A stretch of DNA of 10,840 nucleotides, from assembly GCA_005788935.1 (NCBI GenBank), contig SYAK01000568.1, positions 1 to 10,840 on the forward strand. The letters are read 5' to 3'. A model generated the notes under the pieces. The model saw only the letters and a list, made by a program, of their open reading frames with translations, was not told the origin of the DNA and made no database searches. Source of the stretch: Pseudomonadota bacterium (lineage in GTDB: Bacteria; Myxococcota; UBA9042; PHBI01). Below, piece by piece: positions 1 through 6,318 of this stretch. Both the position numbers and the translations under genes were made by a program. Numbering within the stretch: position 1 is the stretch's first letter; every line of letters starts with the position of its first letter.

Positions 1-1
1 C

Positions 2-643
2 TCGCTCGCGGGGGATGGCGGGCGGGCCGAGGCGCTCGCCGCGATCGCGGCCGCGGTGCGGGTGCCAGCGGTCTTCACGCCGACGGTGGCACCGCCTGTG
101 GCGGCGGCGGCGCTGGGCGGCCTCGGCGTGGTCGAGGGTCTTTCGGCGAGCGGTCGCGGCGAGCCCGACCAGCCGCATGAAATCCTGATGAAGGGCCACG
201 AGCGCCCCGTCACCGAGCCGTTCGCCGACGCCGACGGACACCTGCGGCACGACGCCCGCGTCACGTGGTGGCGCGAGGACGACCCGCATGTCCCGCGCGA
301 CAAGCCGATCGTCGTGGGGCACTACTGGAACCTGCCGCCCGAGCTCGGCGTCGAGGCGCCGCACTGGGCGCCGCCCTGGCCGAGCGGGCACCCGAACCTG
401 CGCGCCTGGTGGCAAACCCTTGGGCCACGGCTCGCGCCCGAGGGGCGAGTTCCCTGGACGGGCGACGTCCTCTGTGTGGACTTCAACGGCTACGGGAAGT
501 TTCTCGGTGACCGCGCCTGCGTGGGAGCGGTCCGATGGCCCGAGCGCGAGGTGGTCTGGGCGACCGCGCCGCTCGTCACGGCCGAGGCCGGGGCGCCCGA
601 GGCCAGCTGGCGCCCGGTTGCGGGCCGTCGCGATCCCGAGTGA
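2..643 (+). CDS. Metallophosphoesterase (calcineurin-like), C-terminal part; 5' end outside the window
   Basis: The reading frame is open from the left edge to the TGA at 641-643, so 213 C-terminal residues are visible and the true start lies upstream. The tail resembles bacterial calcineurin-like phosphoesterases. It has a segment of the type KGHERPVTEPFADADG followed by R-V-T-W-W, then V-V-G-H-Y-W (His codon at 320-322), and later D-V-L-C-V-D-F with A-V-R-W near the end. In this family the GHYW His is the late metal-ligand histidine, and the Asp/tyrosine and RW segments are the final strands. The N-terminal GDxHG, GDxxDRG and GNHE motifs would be outside the window, so the metal centre cannot be verified. 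A GTG at 56 could start a shorter product but would cut a domain that is open upstream. The substrate is unknown. The next gene starts 38 bp downstream on the same strand, so co-transcription is possible. Confidence 0.72.
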   Translation, partial: SLAGDGGRAEALAAIAAAVRVPAVFTPTVAPPVAAAALGGLGVVEGLSASGRGEPDQPHEILMKGHERPVTEPFADADGHLRHDARVTWWREDDPHVPRDKPIVVGHYWNLPPELGVEAPHWAPPWPSGHPNLRAWWQTLGPRLAPEGRVPWTGDVLCVDFNGYGKFLGDRACVGAVRWPEREVVWATAPLVTAEAGAPEASWRPVAGRRDPE

Positions 644-665
644 AGGCGCTGTCTCTGTCCGTCCG

Positions 666-672
666 AAAAGGA
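666..672 (+). promoter_or_regulatory. Ribosome binding site for the Cys-repeat lipoprotein
   Basis: AAAAGGA lies nine bases before the ATG at 682. It selects this ATG over the in-frame upstream extension, which is open back to 535 but overlaps the metallophosphoesterase gene and would bury the signal peptide. It also beats the in-frame ATG at 700. Confidence 0.6.
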
Positions 673-681
673 ATTCCGTCG

Positions 682-1704
682 ATGTCCGTGGACTTGAACA
701 TGCATGCTCGGCCTGCAACCGGCCTCATCGGGGTCGCGCTGATGGCCCTCGTGTCCGCCTGCGGTGGTGAGGCCTCGACCTCGCCGCCTCCCGAAGATGT
801 GGCGGCCCTCGCGGACAGCGGCGCCGCCGCCGCCGATGGGGTCTCCGCACCCGAGAGCGATGCGGTCAACGAGCCAGACGCCGAAGCGCATGACGCGGCG
901 GCGGGCGCCGACCTCAGCGATGTCGTGGCGGAAGACGTGGCCTCGAGCCCGGCTGAGGCCCTGTGTGCCGCGACTGGCGGCGCGTGGGAGGCGGGCGCGT
1001 GCGACTGCCGCCAGACCCCCGAGGCGACGCGGCTCGAGGCGTCGTTCGACGCGGAGCTTGGCTGCCTGCCGGACGCAGCGCGGCTGTGCGCCGACACGGG
1101 TGGCGTTTGGGAGGACGAGGCCTGCGCCTGCGCCCAGGACGGCGCGACGCTGTTCTTCGAGTTCGACCAGCGGCGGGGATGCGGCTTCCCGGACGACGCG
1201 GCGCTGACAGCTGACATCCTGTCAGAGAACCTGCTCGCGCTCGTGACGCGCTACGCGAGCGCGGCGCAGCGGGTCTGGCTCATCGACAGCGCCGGGGTCT
1301 TCATGCACATCGAGCCCTTCGACGACCCGGCCGAGCTCGCGGCGCGCCTCGCCCCGAACTGGGCGTCGGTCAGCACGTCCGCGGGGGCTTGCAGTGGCGC
1401 GCTCGTCCGCGAGGCGCTCCCCGAGGTCGCGTGCGAGAACGACGCGGGCATGGCCCCGACTGGCTGCTTTCTCGTGACGACGCGCGGCGACTGGGACCGC
1501 GTCAGCATGCTGATGAAGGCGGCGGTCGAGTACGATTTCGCGGACTGGGAGGCGGCCGAGATCGCACGCGCCGAGGCGGACGAGCGCCAGATCCTGAAGG
1601 TCCATGTCGCCTCGAGCCATCGGGTGACGCTTGCCTTCCGCCGCCTCTCGGGGACCTGGGTCCTCGTCGCGATTGACCTCGCCCGCTACGGTTGCAGCGC
1701 GTGA
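682..1704 (+). CDS. Lipoprotein with two Cys-rich CxxTGGxW repeats and unknown C-terminal domain
   Basis: This is a 340-residue exported lipoprotein of unknown function. A signal peptide ends in the lipobox L-V-S-A-C, making Cys27 the likely lipidated residue. Residues 28-92 form an Ala/Asp/Glu-rich linker typical of surface lipoproteins in this kind of genome. Two tandem modules follow, at residues 94-128 and 135-167. Each has the pattern L-C-A-x-T-G-G-x-W-x4-A-C-x-C, a 16-18 residue spacer and G-C, giving four cysteines per module. The rest (about 170-340) has no motif I recognise; it contains further cysteines and ends in a strand-rich segment with W-V-L-V-A-I-D-L and a final Y-G-C-S-A. 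The start at 682 is supported by an AAAAGGA site. The gene sits 38 bp after the phosphoesterase gene and 98 bp before the propeller-cytochrome gene. The cysteines may form disulfides in the periplasm or at the surface; there is no CxxCH, so haem is not indicated. Confidence 0.85.
   Translation: MSVDLNMHARPATGLIGVALMALVSACGGEASTSPPPEDVAALADSGAAAADGVSAPESDAVNEPDAEAHDAAAGADLSDVVAEDVASSPAEALCAATGGAWEAGACDCRQTPEATRLEASFDAELGCLPDAARLCADTGGVWEDEACACAQDGATLFFEFDQRRGCGFPDDAALTADILSENLLALVTRYASAAQRVWLIDSAGVFMHIEPFDDPAELAARLAPNWASVSTSAGACSGALVREALPEVACENDAGMAPTGCFLVTTRGDWDRVSMLMKAAVEYDFADWEAAEIARAEADERQILKVHVASSHRVTLAFRRLSGTWVLVAIDLARYGCSA
964..1182 (+). repeat. Two-copy Cys-rich protein module (CxxTGGxW...CxC...GC)
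   Basis: Copy 1 runs from the Cys codon at 964 to that at 1063. Copy 2 runs from 1087 to 1180. In both, cysteines 1, 2 and 3 fall at relative positions 1, 13 and 15. The fourth is at 34 in copy 1 and 32 in copy 2, a two-residue length difference in the spacer. The T-G-G-x-W core and the final G-C are identical in both copies. Confidence 0.8.
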
Positions 1705-1729
1705 CCCGGGCCGCCTCGCGTGGCCCGGG
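1705..1729 (+). terminator. Perfect inverted repeat after the lipoprotein stop; possible terminator or attenuating hairpin
   Basis: CCCGGGCC at 1705-1712 and GGCCCGGG at 1722-1729 form a perfect 8-bp all-G/C stem with a 9-base loop, starting right after the TGA at 1702-1704. No T-run follows, so it is not a textbook intrinsic terminator. It could act as a processing or 3'-protecting hairpin, or as a partial terminator that lowers expression of the downstream genes. Confidence 0.4.
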
Positions 1730-1802
1730 AGCTGCGCGCGGCCTGTTGCGGTGGGTGGTCTGTCGCTTGACGTGCGCGCCCCGCGGATGCGAAGTTGACG
1801 CC

Positions 1803-3725
1803 ATGCGAGTGGCAGCGCGGGGTGCGTCGACCCGGACAGACGAGCGGAGCGAACAGCGAGCGGGCGCCCGCAGGTACCGCACGCCAGGCTTGCCGCCCTG
1901 GACGTTGTGGCTCGCGGCGTGTGTGACGTTCGCGGGCTGCGAGCCGACGGGGGCCCTCGGTCCGGACTCCGACGCCACGTCGGTCGACGCCCTCGACGCG
2001 CCAGGCTCGGCGCTGGATGCGGCCGACGCGCTGGCGGCCGACTCCGGCGCTCCGGGCGACCTGGAGGCGTCGGAGGCCGACCTCGACGACGCGCCGGACG
2101 CCGCACCTGAGGCGGGGCCCGACGTCGACCTGCCCGACGTCGACCTGCCCGACGTCGACCTGGCAGACGCCGATGGAGACGCCGGTGGACCGGTCGCGCC
2201 GCCTCCGCTCGGTGAGGTCGAGGTCTTCACGACCGAGATGTCCGAGGGACGCGCAGACGCGCTCCTCTGGGTCGGGTACGGGCGGAGCGAGGCGTGGCTT
2301 GAGCGCGACGGTTCGTCGCTGAGGCTTGTCCGGAGCGGGATCGCGTCCAACCTGGCGTGGCCCGAGGGCGTCACGGTCGCGGGGCCGCTCGTCGCGGCGG
2401 CGGCCAGCGTCCGGGACGTCATCGTCGGCGGTGCGTTCGGCCTGATGGTGGTGCGTGACGGCGTCGTCATCGCGAGTCCGCTCGCGGACCGCTTCGCCAA
2501 CGATCCGGTGCGTGCGGTGCTGCGGGTCGGCGGCGAGGCCGGCGCGTCCGACGCCCTCTGGATCTCCGCCGACTCCGGGCTGTGGCGGTGGCGGGACGGG
2601 GTCCGGGCCCCGGTCACCGCCGAGGGTCTGCGACTCGCGCCAGGTCTCCTCGCGGGGCCAGCGCCGATCGCCACGGCGGCCGCCTCCAGCGTCCCCGCGG
2701 TCTGGCTTGCGGCCGACGGTGGCGTGCTCGCCCTGCACGGGTTTCCGGACGCGCCGGCGCTCTCCCTCGAGCGGCCGGATCTCCGGACGCCGCAGGTCAC
2801 CGCCCTCGGGACGACCCGCGGTGGCCTCGTCCTTGCCCTGCACGACGGGCTGGACGGGTCGGGTCAGCTGCGCGTGCGGACGCAGACCGCTGGGCGCGGC
2901 ACGTGGCTTGCCTCCGGACGCGAGCTGGCCGACGTCGGTGGCCTCGCGTCCCTGGCGTCCCACGCTGAGGCCCCCGTCGCGTGGCTGCGCACGGTCGCTG
3001 GAGCGCTGCTGTTGGTTCGCGAGGACGCGAGCCTCGCCGCTGCCTCGGGACCGCCCGAACTCGCCGAGATCTCGGCGTTCGCGGCGATCCCCGACGGGCG
3101 CCTGCTGGTCGCGACCCCCGCCGGGGTTCGGGCTGTCGCCGCTGGCAACGCCGTGTCCCTCGGCGATGTCCCGCCCGACGGAGAGCTCCGCTCGGCGGTT
3201 GTCATCGCCATTCGCCCGACCGACCTCGCCGCGGTCTCCCGCATCACCGCGACGCTGACCTCGGCCGATGGCGCGTCGACCGATCTCGCCGTGCGACCGG
3301 CCGAAGCGGGCGCGCTCTGGCCGACGATCGCGCTCGACCCATTGGCGCTCCCGAACGACCGGTACACGCTCGCGGTCGTCGTTACGTGGCAGGCTGGCGT
3401 GTCGCGGACCGTGTCGGCCGAGCTCGCGGTCAGCTTGCCGGCGTGGACGGACGTCGGTCCGGCCCTGACGCGCGTCTGCGGCGGATGTCACGCCACCGGG
3501 AACCTCCTTCGGCGGGTGGCGCTCGATGTGCCGGACGTGGTCGCCGCGCGTGTGGACGAGGTCCTGTGCCGCGCTGACCTCCATCAGACGCCCCGCTCGA
3601 GCGTCCCGGAGTGCACGAACCTCGGGACGAACCTGCCCGCCTCCATGCCGCCCGGGAACGACAGACTGTCGCCAGAGGTCCTCGCGACCCTGCGGGCCTG
3701 GCGCGACGCGGGCTTCCGACCCTGA
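1803..3725 (+). CDS. Lipoprotein with seven propeller-like repeats and a C-terminal cytochrome c domain
   Basis: This is a 640-residue exported protein that probably carries electrons at the cell envelope. A long basic N-region precedes a hydrophobic stretch ending T-F-A-G-C (Cys46, likely lipidated). Residues 47-130 form an Asp/Ala/Pro linker with three DVDLP units. From about 150 to 455, seven loose repeats of the form (L/V)-W-(V/I/L)...G...(R/H)-D-G suggest a beta-propeller; the first carries Trp156. Residues about 465-545 look like an Ig/fibronectin-type sandwich. The C-terminus has C559-G-G-C-H563, the CxxCH haem c site, and Met615 in S-M-P-P-G-N as the probable distal ligand, followed by an amphipathic helix with L-R-A-W-R-D-A-G, as in class I cytochromes c. 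The start is the first ATG; its Shine-Dalgarno is weak and the 29-residue N-region is long, so a start nearer the hydrophobic segment (TTG at 1890) is possible. It is the first of four closely spaced genes. Confidence 0.86.
   Translation: MRVAARGASTRTDERSEQRAGARRYRTPGLPPWTLWLAACVTFAGCEPTGALGPDSDATSVDALDAPGSALDAADALAADSGAPGDLEASEADLDDAPDAAPEAGPDVDLPDVDLPDVDLADADGDAGGPVAPPPLGEVEVFTTEMSEGRADALLWVGYGRSEAWLERDGSSLRLVRSGIASNLAWPEGVTVAGPLVAAAASVRDVIVGGAFGLMVVRDGVVIASPLADRFANDPVRAVLRVGGEAGASDALWISADSGLWRWRDGVRAPVTAEGLRLAPGLLAGPAPIATAAASSVPAVWLAADGGVLALHGFPDAPALSLERPDLRTPQVTALGTTRGGLVLALHDGLDGSGQLRVRTQTAGRGTWLASGRELADVGGLASLASHAEAPVAWLRTVAGALLLVREDASLAAASGPPELAEISAFAAIPDGRLLVATPAGVRAVAAGNAVSLGDVPPDGELRSAVVIAIRPTDLAAVSRITATLTSADGASTDLAVRPAEAGALWPTIALDPLALPNDRYTLAVVVTWQAGVSRTVSAELAVSLPAWTDVGPALTRVCGGCHATGNLLRRVALDVPDVVAARVDEVLCRADLHQTPRSSVPECTNLGTNLPASMPPGNDRLSPEVLATLRAWRDAGFRP
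2118..2162 (+). repeat. 15-bp in-frame tandem repeat (DVDLP linker)
   Basis: Two identical 15-bp units (GACGTCGACCTGCCC) at 2121-2135 and 2136-2150 are followed by a third that matches for its first 12 bases (2151-2162). The three bases before the array (CCC) match the unit end. Each unit encodes D-V-D-L-P. Copy-number change would lengthen or shorten the lipoprotein linker without breaking the frame. Confidence 0.9.
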
Positions 3726-3734
3726 CCGACTCGC

Positions 3735-3740
3735 GAGGAG
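3735..3740 (+). promoter_or_regulatory. Ribosome binding site for the DUF1549-like gene
   Basis: GAGGAG lies four bases before the ATG at 3745, in the 19-bp gap after the cytochrome gene. It fixes the start at this ATG, directly before a Sec signal peptide, although the frame is open back to 3526 inside the preceding gene. Confidence 0.7.
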
Positions 3741-3744
3741 ACGC

Positions 3745-5373
3745 ATGCCAAGCCCCATTCCATCGCGCAGCCTCCTCGCCGCCCTGGCGACGTTCGGGAT
3801 GGTCATCTCCACGAGCGCAGGCCGGGCCGCGGAGCCGCAGGCCGAGCCCGCGTGGGACGACCCGCTCTGCGTCGCCCCCGAGGATCGGATGCCCCCGACG
3901 CGCTGGCTGCGCTCGGCGAGCCTCGATGTCCGTGGACAGCTCCCGACGCCCGAGGAGACTGCGGCGGTGGTCGACGCAGAGGCGACGGGCGAGGCGGGAG
4001 CTGCCGAGGCGGCCGTCGTGCGCCTGATCGACGAGTGGCTCGCCTCGGAGGCCTTCGCCGATCGCTTCGTCCGTCTGCATCGCGAGCTCCTCTGGAACAA
4101 CATCTCGAATCTGACACCTTACGGGGTCTCCGCGTCCCTCAGCCTCGGCAACAACACGACCACCGCGGCCTACCGCAGCGGGGCGATTGCCCGTCGCCTG
4201 CGCGGCGCCGATGTCCGCTGCCTGAACGAGCCCGCGCAGTTCGGAGATGACGGCGCTGTCCTCGCGACGCTGCAGGACGACGGGTCGATGCGGGAGGGGT
4301 GGGTCGAGGTGCGGCCCTACTGGGCCCCCGATACGACCATCCGGGTCTGCGCCTTTGACGCGCAGGCGGCCGCCCTGTCCGCCAACGGCGTCTCGTGCAA
4401 CAGCAACCTCGGGACCGCGCAACGCGACTGCGGTTGTGGCCCGAACCTGAACTGGTGTGCGACGTCGACCCAGGCCCGCACGCTCATGCAGGCCTTCGCC
4501 GAGGACGTCGATCGGCGCGTTCGCGACATCATCCGCGACGACCGCTCGTATCTCGACCTCTTCACGACCTCGCGCGGGTACGTCAATGGGCCGATCGTCC
4601 ACTTCCTGCGCCACCAGACCCAGATCACGCGGATGCGCATCCAGCCGCTCTTCGTCGACCTCGAGCGCCTGCCAGCGCTCGAATGGCACCAGACCGACAC
4701 GTGGGTGCCAGTCGAGCTCGGGCCCCACCACGCGGGCGTCCTGACCTCGCCCGCCTTCCTCATCCGGTTCCAGACCGCGCGGGCCCGCGCCAACCGCTTC
4801 TACACGGCGTTCCTGTGCAGACCCTTCAACCCCTCCGCGGATGGTGTGGCGGTCGAGGACATCGACGAGCCAGACTTGCAGGAGCGGGCTGGCTGCAACT
4901 ACTGCCACGCCGAGCTTGAGCCCGCGGCGGCCCACTGGGGGCGCTGGGGCGAGCGCGGCACGAGCTTCCTCGACCCGGCGGCCTTCCCGGCTTACGACCC
5001 GCAGTGCGAGAGCTGCGCACGCTCGAGCCTGGCCTGTCCCACCCGCTGCACGCAAAACTACGTGACCCGCCCGCTCTCGGACAAGGAGGCCGAGTGGACG
5101 GGGTGGTTGCTGGGCTACACCTTCCGCCGCGAGGAGCACATGCTCGCGGTCGAGGAGGGGCCCGACTATCTCGCGCTCACGGAGGCGGTCGAAGGGCGCC
5201 TGCCGCGATGCGTGGCGCAAACCGCGCTCGGGAAGCTGCTTGGTGCGGCCGAGGACGTGACCAATTCCACCTGGATCGACCTGCTCGCGCAGACCTTCGT
5301 GGCCTCGGACTTCCGATACCGCGAGGTGGTGCGTGACATCCTGCTCGACGAGACCTACCGGAGGGCCCGATGA
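3745..5373 (+). CDS. Sec-exported DUF1549-like cytochrome protein with CNYCH haem motif and many cysteines
   Basis: This is a 542-residue exported protein. A Sec signal peptide (hydrophobic L-L-A-A-L-A-T-F-G-M-V-I, then S-A-G-R-A-A) probably ends near residue 28. Residues 48-90 have R-W-L-R-S-A-S-L-D-V-R-G-Q-L-P-T-P-E-E and then W-L-A-S-E-A-F-A-D-R-F, the hallmark of DUF1549, the domain of planctomycete cytochrome-associated proteins. A central Cys-rich part holds C202, C218 and C229-G-C231-G-P-N-L-N-W-C238. C384-N-Y-C387-H388 is a CxxCH haem c site in the context R-A-G-CNYCH-A-E-L-E-P, as in DUF1588/DUF1592-type proteins. A further cluster is C421-x2-C424-x6-C431-x3-C435. The C-terminus (F-V-A-S-D-F-R-Y-R-E-V-V-R-D-I-L) resembles DUF1585. 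There are 15 cysteines in all. Substrate and reaction are unknown. The stop overlaps the next start by 4 bp (ATGA), implying translational coupling. Confidence 0.82.
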   Translation: MPSPIPSRSLLAALATFGMVISTSAGRAAEPQAEPAWDDPLCVAPEDRMPPTRWLRSASLDVRGQLPTPEETAAVVDAEATGEAGAAEAAVVRLIDEWLASEAFADRFVRLHRELLWNNISNLTPYGVSASLSLGNNTTTAAYRSGAIARRLRGADVRCLNEPAQFGDDGAVLATLQDDGSMREGWVEVRPYWAPDTTIRVCAFDAQAAALSANGVSCNSNLGTAQRDCGCGPNLNWCATSTQARTLMQAFAEDVDRRVRDIIRDDRSYLDLFTTSRGYVNGPIVHFLRHQTQITRMRIQPLFVDLERLPALEWHQTDTWVPVELGPHHAGVLTSPAFLIRFQTARARANRFYTAFLCRPFNPSADGVAVEDIDEPDLQERAGCNYCHAELEPAAAHWGRWGERGTSFLDPAAFPAYDPQCESCARSSLACPTRCTQNYVTRPLSDKEAEWTGWLLGYTFRREEHMLAVEEGPDYLALTEAVEGRLPRCVAQTALGKLLGAAEDVTNSTWIDLLAQTFVASDFRYREVVRDILLDETYRRAR

Positions 5374-6302
5374 GACGCCTGTTGGTTCGAACCGGGCGCG
5401 GCACCCCGCTCGCGCTCGCTGTGTGGGCCGCAACCGCCGCGGGATGTGAGGCTCCGCTTCCCGCCTCGGAGCGACCCTCGGAGCCCCTCGCCGAGCCCGA
5501 GGTGGCCGCCGAGCCCGAGGTGGCCGCCGAGCCCGATGTGGCCGCGGAGCCCGATGTGGCCGCGGAGCCCGACGTGGCCGTGGAGCCCGGTGACACCGAG
5601 GCAGGCCAGCGCGCGGATGCTGAAACCCCGCAACCCGATACCTCGAGCGACCTCCCGGACCTTGCCGGCGAGTCGGCGGATGCCGTCTGGCAGCACCCGG
5701 GGAGCACGGGACTGCAGGTCGGGACGTCGGAGGAGGCTGCGCTCGCCGAGCCGGTCCCGCCTGCACCGCCTGGAACGCGCCCGCGTCGCAGGGTCGACAT
5801 CCCGATGCTCGACCGAGCCTTCCGGGATGCGCTCGGCGGTATCACCTGGACGGTCACGAGCGGCGCGACGACGACCGAGCAGTGGACCGTCCTCGCGGAC
5901 ACCCTCGGCATGCCGAACTTCATCGACACGACCATCGAGGACCTCGACGCGACCCCGCTCTTCGCGAAGTTCCTCGGGGATGGCGCGCGCAAGGCCTGCG
6001 CCGACCGGGTGAAGGCCGACAAGGCGGCCATCGCTGCGGGCGTGTCGTCGCAGTCGCCTCCCGTTCTCTTTGGCGCCCTCGGCCTGCAGGACACCCCCGA
6101 GACGGCACCCGCCGCCACGGACGCCCAGCTCTCGGCCCTCCTCCTGCGCTTCCATGGGCGCCGCCTCGCGCCCGACGCGCCCGGATTCGACGCCTGGCGC
6201 TGGCTGCTTGCGAGCTCCTACCAGCTCACCGCGAGCATGGAGACGGCCTGGCAGGCGGTCTGTGTTGCGCTGCTCACGCATCCCGACTTCTACACCCTCT
6301 GA
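5370..6302 (+). CDS. Lipoprotein with AEP(E/D)VA repeat linker and a small helical C-terminal domain
   Basis: This is a 310-residue exported protein. The N-terminus is basic, then hydrophobic, ending in A-T-A-A-G-C with Cys26 as the probable lipidated residue. The start codon overlaps the previous stop (ATGA). Residues 27-135 are a Pro/Glu/Asp/Ala linker with five AEP(E/D)VA units. Residues about 138-310 form the only folded part. Its last 60 residues (L-S-A-L-L-L-R-F-H-G-R-R-L-A-P-D, then A-W-Q-A-V-C-V-A-L-L-T-H-P-D-F-Y-T-L) resemble the helical segment of DUF1592/DUF1595-type proteins that ends in a 'SP-x-F-L-Y' motif. There is no CxxCH. Its place between the DUF1549-like and DUF1501 genes suggests a membrane-anchored partner of those two proteins. 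The family link is weak and the role is inferred from context. Confidence 0.8.
   Translation: MRRLLVRTGRGTPLALAVWAATAAGCEAPLPASERPSEPLAEPEVAAEPEVAAEPDVAAEPDVAAEPDVAVEPGDTEAGQRADAETPQPDTSSDLPDLAGESADAVWQHPGSTGLQVGTSEEAALAEPVPPAPPGTRPRRRVDIPMLDRAFRDALGGITWTVTSGATTTEQWTVLADTLGMPNFIDTTIEDLDATPLFAKFLGDGARKACADRVKADKAAIAAGVSSQSPPVLFGALGLQDTPETAPAATDAQLSALLLRFHGRRLAPDAPGFDAWRWLLASSYQLTASMETAWQAVCVALLTHPDFYTL
5490..5579 (+). repeat. 18-bp in-frame tandem repeat, five units (AEP[E/D]VA linker)
   Basis: Five consecutive 18-bp units encode A-E-P-E-V-A twice and then A-E-P-D-V-A three times, with a degenerate half unit (V-E-P-G) after them. Most differences are single-base: GAG versus GAT or GAC, and GCC versus GCG. 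The array lies just after the lipidation site and forms a spacer between membrane and folded domain. Confidence 0.92.
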
Positions 6303-6318
6303 TCCAGGCGGTGAACGC

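Noticed and set aside
535..681. Upstream extension of the Cys-repeat lipoprotein
   Set aside because: It would overlap the phosphoesterase and place 49 residues before the signal peptide. A good Shine-Dalgarno supports 682.
1767..1800. Two TTGACG hexamers resembling -35 boxes before the propeller-cytochrome gene
   Set aside because: The first has no acceptable -10 at 16-18 bases and the second is two bases from the ATG. Not a supportable promoter.
3526..3744. Upstream extension of the DUF1549-like gene into the cytochrome domain gene
   Set aside because: GAGGAG before 3745 and a signal peptide starting there mark the true start; the extension lies in the haem domain coding region of another frame.
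1686..4103. Long open frame on the minus strand (about 800 codons) opposite the cytochrome lipoprotein gene
   Set aside because: Its composition is Arg/Gly/Pro-rich with no domain or signal, as expected for the complement of a very GC-rich gene. The plus strand has clear motifs.
5005..5016. C-E-S-C in the DUF1549-like protein as a second haem site
   Set aside because: The residue after the second Cys is Ala, not His, so it is not a CxxCH motif.
3430..5766. Minus-strand open frame of about 780 codons opposite the DUF1549-like gene
   Set aside because: Same codon-bias shadow: no recognisable motif, and repeats that are just the complement of the AEPDVA array.
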